A stretch of 64,000 bases of DNA, from positions 405,001-469,000 of the forward strand of contig JBBBDQ010000351.1 of NCBI GenBank assembly GCA_037127315.1. Direction: 5' to 3'. This document shows, in pieces, positions 10,470 to 21,424 of this stretch (position 1 is its first letter; the number at the start of each line of letters is the position of its first letter). A program made the position numbers and the translations under genes. Under the pieces are notes generated by a model. That model searched no databases, was not told the origin of the DNA, and was given only the letters and a program-made list of their open reading frames with translations. This stretch comes from Ascarosepion bandense (taxonomy: Eukaryota; Mollusca; Cephalopoda; Sepiida; Sepiidae).

Positions 10470-10779
10470 TATGCGTTGTGGTGCAGTGGATGTCGGCTCA
10501 GAATGAGAAAGTGAAGAGTTAAGTTCAAAATCCAGTTGAATTTGTTGCATTCACTAATGTGCAAATACCCTTGAAAAAAGTAGTAATCCATCTCTTCTCT
10601 CCCCAGCCATAGGTTAAATAGCAGAACAGATTGGGTTCTATAGCCTTGGTTGGCAATCAGTCTACTGCAGAAAGTAATGACAACCTATTGTGGGAAAATC
10701 TGCCCAGTCAGTCATGTATGTCTCTTTTAAGACATAATCTCCCAAGCGTGCATCATGTATGACACTTAACTGACTGACT
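10470..10779 (+). repeat. SINE, near full length
   Basis: Head GTTGTGGTGCAGTGGATGTC, body with AAATACCCTTGAAAAAAG, tail CAGTCAGTCATG...ACTGACTGAC. B-box is degraded (AGTTCAAAATCC). Confidence 0.9.
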
Positions 10780-10844
10780 CTTAAAGACAAATAAAGAAAA
10801 GATTTTTTGCCAAATGCATCTCACCATTGAAATATGGTTCTTTT

Positions 10845-10847
<3 letters not shown>

Positions 10848-10890
<43 letters not shown>
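10848..10890. repeat. (AT)n microsatellite
   Basis: About 40 bp of pure TA repeats. Confidence 0.95.
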
Positions 10891-11039
10891 AAATTGTACA
10901 TTTTGTTTTGACATTGAAAGAACAATGTCTTATCAGGTAGTTAATAATGATGGTAATAAACGTTTTATTGGAAAAAAAATTTAAAAACACCACTTCCCTT
11001 TATTTTTGGAAAATTTTTTTGTACGAGGTAAAAAGATAT

Positions 11040-11575
11040 GAGAAAAGGAGGGAAATAAATATATATATTGTGACGTAAATTAATAAATAAAAAAAATTAT
11101 ATATAGTGTTGTAAAAAATGTATTAGTGATGTAAATAAAATGAAATAGAAAATAAAATAAAATAAATAAAAATATAAAAATATATATAGCAATGTAAATT
11201 AATAAATTAAACAATATATATATATATATATATATAGTGATGTAAATTAATAAATATAAATATGAGGGTGTACATATGTATAGTATTATTATTCAGGTGT
11301 TATTAAAACAGTGCTCAATGTATGAACATAGCTGTATTATATATATTAATAAATATACATATACATATTATCCTATGTCTATGGCACATAGGATAATATG
11401 TATATTTATTTTTATTTATATATCTATATATATATAAAAACCTCATTACTTGATAAGACACAAGAAATGTCGAAACAAAATAGCTACTTTTGTAATGATA
11501 TTATAACATATTCATGTTATAATTTCTGAATAAATATTATTAGCTCTACTTTGTACTGAGCACTTTTTTAAGAAT
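11040..11575. repeat. AT-rich palindromic repeat
   Basis: ATATAGTG-TGTAAATTAATAAAT recurs several times between 11060 and 11260 and again near 41730. A hairpin with TTATCCTATGT / ACATAGGATAA lies at 11370-11405. 11440-11575 matches the reverse complement of 51740-51880, including the motif TTGATAAGACACAAGAAATG then TCGAAAC. Composite of fold-back family members. Confidence 0.55.
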
Positions 11576-11591
11576 ACTATTTCTTTGGACA

Positions 11592-11898
11592 GGATGTGTG
11601 TCGTGGTGCAGTGGATATCGGCTCGGAATGAGAAATTGGGAAGCCGAGTTTGAATTCCAGTAGAATTCCTTGCATTCACTTACGCGCAAATACCCTTGGG
11701 AAAGGTATTAATCCATCTCTTCCTTCCAGTTATGGGTTAAATAACAGGACAGATTGGGTTCTGTAGCCTTGGTCGGCAACCAGTCTATGGCAGAAAGCAA
11801 TGGAAACCTACTGCGGGATAATCTTCTGCCCAGTCAGTCATGTCTCTTTCGAGACATGATTGCCCAAGCGTGTATCACGTATGGCACTTAACTGACTG
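11592..11898 (+). repeat. SINE with 13-bp target-site duplication
   Basis: Full-length copy flanked by ATTTCTTTGGACA on both sides (11579-11591 and 11899-11911), direct evidence of retrotransposition. A-box GTGGTGCAGTGG, B-box-like GAGTTTGAATTCC, tail CATGTCTCTTTCGAGACATG. It sits inside the fold-back repeat above, so it inserted later. Confidence 0.95.
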
Positions 11899-11939
11899 AT
11901 TTCTTTGGACACAAAATATTATTCCATCCATATGTACCC

Positions 11940-11992
<53 letters not shown>
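11940..11992. repeat. (AT)n microsatellite
   Basis: About 50 bp of AT repeats with one interruption. Confidence 0.95.
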
Positions 11993-11994
<2 letters not shown>

Positions 11995-12234
11995 GAAAAC
12001 TCAACACGTCATTTCAAGTGGTTACAAACTATAGTTCATTTTTATGAGCTAATTAGCTCATTTCATCAGATCTTACAATATTTCTTCCATTAAGTACAAA
12101 AAATTTTGCTGGAATAAGCATTTTCTTTAACTGAAGAGAAGTATAAAAATAAAAAAAAATAAAAAAATAAGAAGAAAGAAAAGAGAAGTTATCTTGTTGG
12201 ATTATCCTCACCGTTTATGGACTGGACATAAATA

Positions 12235-12402
12235 CCTATATATATATTGATTGTTTAATACTTAGTTTTTGGTCATAATAGGGTTAGACCAGTATACATT
12301 TGTATTAAAAAGTGTTTGATACAATTATATTGGAAAACTTTTGAATATTTTCCATTTATAAATGAGTTATTTCAGCAGAATAACTCATTTATAAATGGAA
12401 AA

Positions 12403-12448
<46 letters not shown>

Positions 12449-12450
12449 CA
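12235..12450. repeat. Short palindromic repeat, relative of 4420-4700
   Basis: 12235-12365 matches 4420-4560. It ends in a hairpin with arms CCATTTATAAATGAGTTATT and its inverse, with a loop TCAGCAG in place of the hammerhead-bearing section at 4.6 kb: an internally deleted sibling. (A)n(AT)n follows. Confidence 0.7.
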
Positions 12451-12552
12451 TAGTACAGTTGGTATGTAATCTGGGTAAATTCTAAAAGCGACAAACTCGA
12501 GAAAACTCAGTGTTAAATTCATTTATTTAATTTAACAGAGTAATATTTTATA

Positions 12553-12678
12553 AAGGATTTTTGATTATTACCATGGATAATACATATTTCACCGCTTTGA
12601 TATTCTTAACGTGGCTCGTCAGATCCAAACATCAAAGCGGTGAAATATGTATTATCCACGGTAATAATCGAAAATCCT

Positions 12679-12732
<54 letters not shown>

Positions 12733-12735
12733 CTT
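12553..12735. repeat. Palindrome with hammerhead-like loop
   Basis: Arms 12554-12605 and about 12634-12681 are near-perfect inverted copies (AAAGGATTTT-GATTATTACC and inverse). The loop carries CTGACGAGCC (minus, 12613-12622). Downstream in the left arm is GAAAT. A stem II GCCAC with GCGGT fits with one mismatch. An (AT)n tract of about 48 bp follows. Confidence 0.6.
12575..12626 (-). ncRNA. Weak hammerhead-like motif
   Basis: CTGACGA, stem II of four pairs with a 16-base loop, GAAA, stem III ATA/TAT with a five-base loop, then ATC. No stem I was found. Core bases fit; the overall fold is uncertain. Confidence 0.3.
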
Positions 12736-13590
12736 CATGAAAATCAAACACAGGTAAAAATGACATCTTTTTGTATGGACCAGCTTGCTTCAAAAGCAAT
12801 TTTGGCCAGCTTCTAAGAAGCAGTGAAGGCTATTCTTGCTTTTCAAGGACAAACTCAAAGTCTATCTGAAATGATGTAGCATCCCCTTTTCTTCTTGGTA
12901 AAACAAAGTGTCAGAGCAAAAGAACCTGGCATCTATCCTGCATCTCCTCTATAAAAAGTTTGAGCAAGGCCAACTTGAACATCAAGAACAACTGTCTGCA
13001 AATTTTAAAGCCAGTTGACAGTATTTTGTTCATCTCAGTGATAGCCTTTTAACTGCCACTGTAGCTTTGGTATCAGCAGTAAAGCAGATCTTGCTCTCCA
13101 CTCACAGAAACATGTGGCTATTGATCCTCAACTACTCAAACAATATGGGTCAACCACATGTTCTATCTGTTTAAAAGTTTGCAAGGCACCTGTGGGCATT
13201 AGGAGATATATATATATATGCCCCTAGAAGCTGAGGCACATTTTATTTTACTAAGCACTCATAAATTTTATATATCAAGAAGGAATTTAGTTGAGAAAAA
13301 AATTTTTGTGTGGTGCAATTTGGCCTCTAGGACTTTATTGGACTAAATTCAATTTTATGTTGATGCAATTACACAAGCTCATGAAGGAGAGAAGATGTTA
13401 AAATTTTAAACTTAAATTAAAATTGTTTTTAATACCCAAAACTCATTTAATGGAAAAAAATTAGAATTTTAGTGTTCTCTCTCCTTCATATGTACATGCA
13501 ATCACATTAACATAAATATGTTTGGTTCGATGATGTTCCAGGGGTTGAAATATGTAGCATAAAAAATCTTTCAGCTTCATCATAGATTTT
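12735..13590. other. Unassigned stretch
   Basis: Higher-complexity sequence, no convincing ORF or known repeat. Possible old transposon remnant. Confidence 0.3.
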
Positions 13591-13595
13591 TCTGA

Positions 13596-13624
<29 letters not shown>
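13596..13624. repeat. (TG)n microsatellite
   Basis: About 28 bp of GT. Confidence 0.95.
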
Positions 13625-13626
<2 letters not shown>

Positions 13627-13649
13627 AGATCAAATTGAAATAAATTTGG

Positions 13650-13865
13650 TCCTGGTATGACGGCATCCTGTATCCTGCATCTGTATCCTGCATCCGGCAG
13701 CAAGGCCTCTGATTGGGAGGTTGTGAGGAGCATGGAACCACCTCTTAATTGCTGTTGTTCCCAGGTCCACCCTAACCTGGAGTGGTAGCATCTGTTAGGG
13801 TCCCAGTTATGGGCAAATAGTTAACCCCCAAACTGGGGTCAAAACACTATGAACGTATAAAACTA
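13650..13865 (-). repeat. Dispersed repeat, likely LINE B 3' region
   Basis: Blocks AAGGCCTCTGATTGGGA, TTAATTGCTGTTGTTC, ACCTGGAGTGGTA and GTTAACCCCCAAACTGGGGT recur at 34990-35230 (same orientation) and partly at 51440-51600 (opposite). At 35 kb it lies directly downstream of LINE B coding sequence, hence the assignment. A small CCTGCATC duplication is present at 13672-13698. Confidence 0.55.
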
Positions 13866-14325
13866 GACTTTTTTTTTAGAAATATATACATAAAAATGAC
13901 TTTTATAGAAAAATATACATGTTTGAAGCGAAAATTTTTTTTATCATAACACATTTTTAAAGGAAAAAAGTTATTACCACCAATACATTTTTGAATACAA
14001 AACTAGAATGCATCTTCAGTTTTCTAAAATAAAAAAATCTTTCATCAAAATCTGACTAAATCAACTTTCTCACTACAACCAAATGTTAAAAAAAAAATAT
14101 CTTAAAACCCTAGCTTTTTGGCATTAAATAATCCACAGAGGTTGATATGCCATTAAACAAAACTCAAACTCAAATTCTCACTATAAGTGAACATTAAAAA
14201 AAAATACCTTAAAACCCCACCTTTTTGGCATTAAATAACCTACAGAGGTTGATATGCCATTAAACAAAACTCAAACTCAAAATAAAATAAATTACATCAA
14301 CTTGTAAACTAGTATACATTCATGT
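13865..14325. other. Unassigned AT-rich stretch with a tandem duplication
   Basis: No gene. Two tandem copies of a unit with TTTTTGGCATTAAATAA and CAGAGGTTGATATGCCATT at about 14095-14170 and 14185-14280. Confidence 0.6.
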
Positions 14326-14335
14326 ATACCTGTGA

Positions 14336-14640
14336 TGTGTGTGGTGATGCAGCAGTTATTGGCTTTGAACGAGAAATCAGAGAGTCAAGTTTGAATTCCA
14401 GTTGAATTTGTTGCATTCACTTATGTGCAAACACCCTTGGGAAAGGTATTACTCTGTCTCTTCTCCATCTTGCTATGGGTTAAACAGCAGGACTAATTGG
14501 ATTCTGTAGCCTTGGTTGGCAATCAATCTACCATAGAAAGCAATGGCAACCTACTGCGGGATAATCTTCTGCCCAGTCAGTCATGTCTCTTTCGATACAT
14601 GATCCCCAAACACGTATCACATATGTCACTTAACTGACTG
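14336..14640 (+). repeat. SINE with target-site duplication
   Basis: Copy flanked by ATACCTGTGA at 14326-14335 and 14641-14650. The head is more diverged (TGGTGATGCAGCAGTTATT). Tail CAGTCAGTCATGTCTCTTTC then GATACATGA: the conserved hairpin carries one mismatch. Confidence 0.92.
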
Positions 14641-14667
14641 ATACCTGTGAAGGCAGCAATTTTAAGA

Positions 14668-14815
14668 GATGTTGAGCTTGGTCAGTATCTAGATTTGTGA
14701 CTACATAGAAATACCAGGTACTCTATATGTGGATGTGTGGGTGGTTTCATAGATAATAGCTCAGAATGAGGAATTAGAGAGCCAAGTTTGAATTCCAGTT
14801 GAGTACATTTTATTC
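14668..14815 (+). repeat. 5S rRNA-tRNA composite SINE fragment
   Basis: TTGAGCTTGGTCAGTATCTA then GAAATACCAGGTACT corresponds to the 3' half of 5S rRNA (internal promoter and GGGAATACC region). It runs straight into the SINE head GTGGATGTGTGGGTGG and a B-box-like AAGTTTGAATTCC. The same 5S-to-head order occurs at 37466-37680. Confidence 0.6.
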
Positions 14816-14829
14816 ATTTCCACTAGTTG

Positions 14830-15060
14830 TTCCTAAACATTTTTTCTCTGGGTCAAATTTTTGGAATTAAAATCACACTTCACCAAATTTTATGTGATAA
14901 AAAGTACATTTAAAATAAAAAACAGAGAGAAGTTAAAGGATAACTGTGGATTTGAAGTCAAAACATTATCATTGATAACTCTCTATCCAATTTGCAAACC
15001 TTAGTTACTATATTCTTAATACTTGATACAATGCAAAAATATCACAATAATAAAATTTGT
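14830..15060 (+). repeat. Dispersed repeat family H
   Basis: Shares AAATTTTATGTGATAAAAAG, TATCATTGATAACTCTCT and TGCAAAAATATCA with the tandem pair at 58140-58830. Confidence 0.7.
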
Positions 15061-15260
15061 CAATATTACATTATTTACATTATTTAGGCTATTGTCCTCA
15101 TCTTTGTTGCCATTTTGTATGACGTTTTGGTTGTTCTATGCTCTGGCTATTCAGGTGCTAGGAATTTTCAAAACCGAACCCTTTATTACAATCGCTGGTT
15201 AATTCCTGACTTTACTCTTAGAATTCAATACCAGGCTATAGCAGTGGTGAACAAAGTAAC
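15060..15260 (+). repeat. Dispersed repeat family E copy
   Basis: CCTCATCTTTGTTGCCATTT, CAGGTGCTAG and ACCGAACCCTTTATTA match 42650-42750. Boundaries approximate. Confidence 0.6.
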
Positions 15261-15443
15261 TTGCAGGGTTAGAGGGAGATAACTCATGACTTCCAATCTA
15301 GGCTTTATGCAAGGAATTGAGTTCATATACCCCATTTTTATGATTTAAAAAACAAAAAACGCTTAAAATTTATGATGTTCATAGAGAAAAAGTACTCAAT
15401 TTTGAAAATAGCGTATTTATATATAAACTGTGCGTTATATATA

Positions 15444-15747
15444 GGATGTGCATTGTGGTGCAGTGGTTATCAGCTCGGAACAAGAAATCGGGGACCTGAG
15501 TTCAAATTCCAGTTGAATTACTTGCATTCACTTATGCACAAATACCCTTGGGAAAAGTATTAAACTATCTCTTCTATCCAGTTATGGGTTAAATAATAGG
15601 ACAGATTGGGTTCTATAGCCTTGGCTGGCAATCAGTGTACCACAGAAAGTAATGACAACCTACTGCAAGATAACCTGCCCAGTCAGTCATGTCTCTTTTG
15701 AGACATGATTGCCCAAAGCGTGTATCATGTATGGCACTTAACTGACT
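15444..15747 (+). repeat. SINE, near full length
   Basis: Head GGATGTGCATTGTGGTGCAG, GGCAATCAGTGTACCACAG in the body, tail ending ACTGACT. Flanked by similar TATATAG sequences on both sides, an approximate target-site duplication. Confidence 0.9.
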
Positions 15748-15899
15748 AATATATAGACTGTGTTTACAGAAATCTACACAACATCGTGACTGATAGTTTC
15801 ATGCCCAAATAGGATGCAGGTCCAAAAGTTGCATTAAGATTGGAAATGGACAGTCACCATGCAGTATTGATTGCTATATCCACATTGTCTATCTATCAA

Positions 15900-15914
15900 T
15901 CTCTCTCTCTCTCT

Positions 15915-15950
<36 letters not shown>
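15900..15950. repeat. (CT)n(AT)n microsatellite
   Basis: CTCTCTCT run followed by about 30 bp of AT. Confidence 0.95.
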
Positions 15951-15953
<3 letters not shown>

Positions 15954-17137
15954 GTTTTCAAAGAGCCACTGAAATTAGAGAGTTACAGAGTAAAATACTA
16001 GAAGATAATAATTAATCCTACACTTGAATAGGTTAAGATTGTAGTGGTCAGGGAATCATCCACCTGGGAGTCAGTTTCTCAAAGTAGCAGTTCAAGGAAG
16101 AAACTTCATCCTCTGTGTAAGGGTTCTGAACATCACATCATACCCACAAAACAAATCCCCATCAAAAATAAAATAGTAACATAAAGTAAGCCAATCACAA
16201 ATGTTGCCACCAAAGAAAAAAAGCATGAAGAAAAGATGTATCCAGGATCCACTACAATTTTTAAGAAAGCCACTGGCACAGAAATTGTTAACAAGGTGTG
16301 TGAAAGATTAAAATTAAATGAGCTGACTCCAGATATGTTTGAAGGGTTAATTTTTGTTCAAAGAGAGTTCTGAGAAAGTTCTGATAAAGTGTTTGTTAGA
16401 GTACCATGGAGTCGGTTGAGATATATTATAACTGTTAGTAGCAAGTAATAACAATTCTGTTTTACTTTATCTATTCTGTTGTCAAATCTAACAAAATCTT
16501 GCATATTTCTAGCCCAAAGACAGCTAGTTTTTATATTTGTGGTGACTTTAATATTTATCACAAAGAGTGGGTCACTCAAACAAAATGAAGAATGCTGATA
16601 CTGCCAAGACTTCCGTATCACCTATGAACCTATATAGATCATCGAAGAACCCACCCATGTTCCTGATTCAACAGGACATCAAGCAAACATTCTTGATCTC
16701 TTTCTTACATTCTGCCCTGAAAAATGCTTTACTGATGTCTCCCCCCCCCCTTACTGCTGAATGCTTTAGATAATTTACTAGTCAATGTCAAAGTTGATGC
16801 CAAATAAAAGGCATCCCCAGGCATGCCATTCCATATAATGATTTTGGTATGCAAAAGCCTACTTGGACAGCCTCAGATTTTACATGGCATAAGTTTCTTT
16901 CACAGTATTCTTCAAACATACTACCTCTGAAACTGCTGCCCTTATTTTGAAAAGGATCCTTTCTGGAATGGAGAGATTTGTTCTGCAGAAAAAATTCCAG
17001 CAAAAACCATATAGGCAGCCCTGGTTCATCCCTAAAGGTTCTGCAGCCATAACTTATCATAACCATTTCTACAATATCTGTCACAGTAGAATGCTTCCTG
17101 CATTCATAACTTCCTGAAATCATTGCAAAAGGGTTTC

Positions 17138-17857
17138 TGAAAATTTTTTTTTATTTGTTTCACCCCAAGCAAGGCAGTAATGCCACTGATGAGCAGGGGG
17201 CTACATAAGAGTAAGAGATTAGATAGAAAGAGAGTAAAGAAAAGAGAAAGACGAATCAGTTACAGTGGGTGTCAGAGAAAGGAGCAAAAGAAGGACGGGA
17301 ATAGAGGTGTGATGACAGTTGCAAAGGTAGAGAGAAAAAAAGATATACAGGGTGATGTAGAAAGAACTAGAGTCAAGTGGTTAAGAGATGGGTATTGGCA
17401 TTTCATTTAAATTCCAGGAGATTGTAGCCATCAGGAAAGCCAGAATATGGAATAGAGTTCAAGAAAAGAAGCTGCTGGAGTAGAATTGTCAGCTGTATTT
17501 GGTTAATCTAACTGTGAATGGGTGGGACTCAGTTGCCAGTCTAGTTGCATGAATAAACTCCTGTGGCAAGGGCATCAGTGACTTAAGTTTGTTGAAGCAG
17601 AAGCCATGAAAATATTTATAGAACAGATAGAGAGAAACCACATCCTGTCGGTGGGGAAGTGGCTGTAGTCGAGCTGCCAAGTCGAGACCTATCACATTAC
17701 TGATTCTCCTTTGGAGCCTGTCAAGAACACTGAGATGAACAGCAATGGCACCTGACCATATATAACAGCAGTATTTCATAGCTAGGGGTAAGCAATCTGG
17801 GCCAAGGTTGAATGAAAACAACTTGGAACCCAGGAGTTCTGGAAGATTGCCAAACAA
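17138..17857 (-). pseudogene. LINE family A 3' fragment inserted in family F
   Basis: Starts at T-rich sequence and CACCCCAAGCAAGGCAG. The minus frame from 17857 to 17489 encodes YCCYIWSGA, LDRLQRRISNVIGLDLAARL, LPHRQDVVSLYLFYKYFHGF, a typical LINE C-terminus. Family F coding is lost at its left edge and resumes at its right edge, so this fragment inserted later. Confidence 0.75.
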
Positions 17858-19119
17858 TTTCTGAATGAAGATAAAGTGTCAGTGCTTACTATTATAAATT
17901 ACCCTGAGGGCATCTCATCCTTGTTGGATATAGCAAAGCTCTTTGCAACGGTGTTTGCCTTTAACTCAAGGTTAGATGACTTTCTGGCTCCTCCTGTCTC
18001 ATTTAGCACAATCTCAGTAATATTTTTATTACTACCCAAAAAGTCTCAAGACTTATAAAAATCTTGACCCTACAAAGACTACTAGTCCAGAATAATCCTA
18101 GTGGTTGTCCTTGAGAATATTAACCCTAAGGTATCCCAAATCATTTTTAATTACTTCTTGAAGGAGAAATCATTCCAAAGTCTGTGGAAGGTGCCAAGTG
18201 TATGCTCTGTTTTCAAAATGTGAGTTAATACTCAGGATGATGGGTCTATACTGAACATTTTTGAAGATATAATCAACAAGAACATTATTGATCACCTCAA
18301 TAGGGACAACCTCTTCAGTGATGAGCAGCTCAGTTCACAGCTGATATCTTAACCATCATTGCCCACAAGATCAGTGAGGTACTAAGTAAAAAATACATTT
18401 CAAGAAAAAAATTGATTGGATATGTAAGAGGCCTTAGACAATGTGTAGCATAGAGGGTTACTGCACAAGCTCGCTATCTTTGGAATTACTAGAAGAGCCT
18501 TAATTGTCATTTCCTTTCTAATGGGTAGGTTAACACCCTTTCCTCTGAGGCCCAAATGATATACACGGATGTCCTCTAAGGTTTGCTTCTTGGTCCAAGC
18601 CTCTTTCTACTTTACATTAATGAGTTGTCTAATGAGTATCCTCTGATTATTTGTGAATATCTATACAGAGGATCAGTAGTATATTAGTGCACTGCTAAAG
18701 CCCTAGATGACCAGAGCTTGACAGCTGATCTCTCCTGTGACCTAACTCTAACAGATTAGTGAGGGAAAATTGTCTGGTCACATTCAATGAATATTAATGC
18801 TCAGTTATCACTGAGTGGACCTTGAATTTTCACCTATCACAATGAATGCCGTTTGCCTTGAGCACCTATTAAGACTTAAACATAACCCAGACCTCAAGTA
18901 CATACAATCCATCACTAAAGATGTGGGAAAAATTGTTGCTTCCCTGTACCACTCTAGGAAGAACCTCCCACTATCCTCTACTTTTACAAGAGTCAAATCA
19001 AGTCAAAAATAGAATACTGCCCAGTTACCACTTTTCATTTTTGATAGAGTCCAAAGGCATCTACATGTCCTCATGGGTGACAAATTATGTTCTACCCTGC
19101 AGCACCTTTCCCCATAGAT

Positions 19120-19730
19120 AAAACTTTGCAAGCTTTTTGCTGCTTCATCACAATTTCCATGAAAAGTGTTCTGACAAACAACATTCTTTAGTGCTACCAG
19201 TTCTAATTTTCACAGCTAAGACTAACCATTATATGCACAGTGTAGCAAATCATTCTTATTACTTTTCTCAAAGATATTGCAAGCCTCTCGCTATTCTATC
19301 ACTATTTCTATAGAAAGTGTTCAAATAAACTACATTCCTTAGTTCTGTTCCACTAGTTCTAATCTTCATGGCTAAGACCAGCCATGCTATGCACATTGTA
19401 GCAAACTGTCCTTATTCCATTTCTCACAGACACCGCAAGCCTCTCACTATTCTATCACAATTTCCATGGAAAGTGTTCAGATGAACTATATTCCTTAATT
19501 CCACCAGTTCTAATCTTCACGACTAAGACTAGCCATGCTACACACATTGTAGCAAACCATCCTTATTCCCTTTCCCATAAGCGTCAAAAGCCTGTCACTA
19601 TTCTATCGCTATTTCCATGGAAAGTGTTCAGATCAACTACATTCCTTAGTTCCACCAGTTCTAAACTTCATGGGTAAGACCAGCCATGCTACTCACATTG
19701 TAGCAAACCATCCTTATTCCCTGTGTATTC
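19120..19730 (+). repeat. Tandem repeat of about 150 bp within LINE F tail
   Basis: About four units beginning near 19135, 19285, 19440 and 19590, each with TTTCCATGGAAAGTGTTCAG, ACATTCCTTAGTTC, CCAGTTCTAA and CACATTGTAGCAAAC. They encode the same YFHGKCSDELHSLVPP-type segment that is repeated with shorter period at 1.8-2.15 kb. Confidence 0.85.
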
Positions 19731-20006
19731 CACCAGTGAGATATAAGTTCCACTCAAGCAGTTTCTTCACATGAACTGTTGCTTTGTCGAACTGACTAAG
19801 AGGATGCTTTTCCTGATCACTAAAATCTTGGCCTGTTCACACTCTAGGGTTAATTGTTATCTTTGTCACACATCCTTATAAGCTATGCCTCTTACCTTGT
19901 AACCTTTTGAGTGGCTCTCATGCCTTTTACAGGGTAAACATTGTAAAAAAAAAATAATAATCAGCCCTTTGAAGGATATTTACAACCAAAATATATTCTA
20001 GATTGT

Positions 20007-20312
20007 AGTCAGTTAAGTGCCATACGTGATACACACTTTGGGTGATCATGTCTTGAAAGAAACATGACTGACTGGGCAGAAGATTATCTGCAGTAGGTTG
20101 CCATTGCTTTCTGCGATAGACTGGTTGCCAGCCAAGGCTATAGAATCCAATCTGTTCTGTTATTTAACCCATAACTTTAGGGAAGAGATGGATTAATACC
20201 TTTCTCAAGGGTATTTGTGCATAAGTGAATTAGAGGAATTTAACTGGAATTCGAACTCAACTCCCCGATTTGCTGTTCTGAGTTAATATCCGCTGCACCA
20301 CAATGCACATCC
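20007..20312 (-). repeat. SINE, full length
   Basis: Minus copy: AGTCAGTTAAGTGCCATACG start, CTTTCTGCGATAGACTGGTT in the body, ending CACCACAATGCACATCC (the head). No target-site duplication recognised; the right flank is the GC-rich ORF. Confidence 0.92.
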
Positions 20313-20316
20313 TCAG

Positions 20317-20517
20317 CTCGCGATCGGGACATTCACCGACCGCAACATGGTTGAAAAGACTAGCCCCCTGCTGTCACCTACCACAATGAGCGACGGGTAC
20401 AGTGACTGCGGCAGTGACAAGGTCCCCTACAGTGTACAAGAGCTACTGGCTGCAAAGAAGGCAGATTGTAGTAGATCACTTAAAGTAATCAGTGTTCTCA
20501 TGTCATCCCAAATCTAA
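20317..20517 (+). CDS. Candidate orphan exon or small ORF, GC-rich
   Basis: Unlike everything around it: about 55% GC to 20460, several CpG, and mainly G/C third positions. An open frame runs from a stop near 20285 to TAA at 20515-20517. A Met codon at 20347 gives 56 residues starting MVEKTSPLLSPTTMSDGYSD, then CGSDKVPYSVQELLAAKKAD. The protein is serine-rich, with no motif I recognise. An AG at 20315-20316 could be a splice acceptor and AAA/GTAATC near 20484 a donor. It may be a short exon of a host gene whose other exons lie outside, or a stray fragment. Function unknown. Confidence 0.4.
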   Translation, partial: LAIGTFTDRNMVEKTSPLLSPTTMSDGYSDCGSDKVPYSVQELLAAKKADCSRSLKVISVLMSSQI

Positions 20518-20949
20518 GTATTAATCTTTCAGTGTCAAACAGTTCAATGATCATAATTACCTAGCTATCATAACATAAGCTTTCCTATAATTGATCCAAG
20601 CAACACCCAATCCGGTCAATCTTCTCTTAATATTTCTTCTCACCCTTTTATTAAACCGTGTGCCTTTACTTTCTTTCCTACACTTTTTCTCTGTTCACCT
20701 GGCAACAACCTCTGAGTCTCCATATGTGTGTAGAGCTCTTCTTCTATGACCCCAGCAATCAGTTTCTATACAAGTGGTAAATATATTCTGGGTTGGAAGT
20801 TAGACACCATTGACATCTTTCTCCACATCCTTTTGATACAAGATAGTCCTGCCTGTAGTCATCCATGAAGGGGTGGGGACAGTAGCATTTGCCAATTGAA
20901 CATCTGTCCTCTCATGTAGCAAACTGATATTTTTCAACCAATATACTTG

Positions 20950-21312
20950 CACCTCATTATTATTATGATGTTGCTGTTGTACATTATTATGATGATGATG
21001 TTGCTGTTGTACATTATTATGATGATGATGGGTATAATGTTGGTATTTTACATTATTATGGTGATGTTGGTATTGTTCATTATTATTATTATTATTATTA
21101 TGTTGATGATATTGGTATTATACTTTATAATAATGATGCTGTTATTGTACATTATGATGATGATGATGTTGTTATTGTATGTTATCATGATGATGTTGTT
21201 ATTGTATGTTATCATGATGATGTTGGTATTGTATGTTATCATGATGATGTTGGTATTGTACGTTATCATGATGATGTTGGTATTGTACTTTATTATGATG
21301 ATGCTGGTTGTC
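20950..21312 (+). repeat. ATGATG/TTG-type minisatellite
   Basis: About twelve irregular units of roughly 27-30 bp, such as GTTGGTATTGTA plus TTATCATGATGAT. The + and minus frames stay open and give Met/Ile/Tyr-rich peptides, but this is simple-sequence coding by chance. Confidence 0.9.
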
Positions 21313-21424
21313 CACACATCCTATATCTACTTTCTTATTCTGATTTGTTTATCCTGGTCTTGATTACTCATTCTGATGGCCTACTCCTGTGTTGCAAATA
21401 AAAGTGACTGTTTCTTTCTTTATA

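Larger units (their letters stand above)
16520..19940 (+). pseudogene. Decayed LINE (family F), endonuclease and RT
   Basis: Ordered LINE ORF2 pieces in shifting + frames. Endonuclease: GDFNIYHKEWV (about 16538-16575), EEPTHV, HQANILDLFLTFCPEKCFTDVS (split here as two pieces, about 16676-16740), VNVKVDAK. Linker: ALKLLPLF...W. RT: ILDPTKTTSPE (18058), LSKVFEDIINKNIIDHLN-like, GLLLGPSLFLLYINELSNEY (18578-18640), LLRLKHNPDLKYIQSITKDV (18863-18920), DRVQRHLHVLMGDKL (19040). The C-terminal HSLVPPV-like unit is repeated in tandem (19140-19730), then SYNLNLF-type tail. Many stops. Interrupted at 17138-17857 by family A. Confidence 0.75.

Noticed and set aside
11592..11670. tRNA gene in the SINE head
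   Set aside because: A- and B-box-like strings are present, but no acceptor stem closes and the sequence continues into the SINE body; it is repeated many times.
12030..12070. Hammerhead on the minus strand (CTGATGA with ATGAGC/GCTCAT stem)
   Set aside because: The stem is followed by AAAAA where GAAA is required and stem III is unclear; at most a decayed relative.
16788..17123. 111-residue minus frame
   Set aside because: Antisense of the LINE F linker; the + strand carries the recognisable LINE order.
20947..21363. 138-residue Met/Ile/Leu-rich open frame
   Set aside because: Encoded by an ATG/ATT microsatellite; the minus strand is open as well for the same reason.
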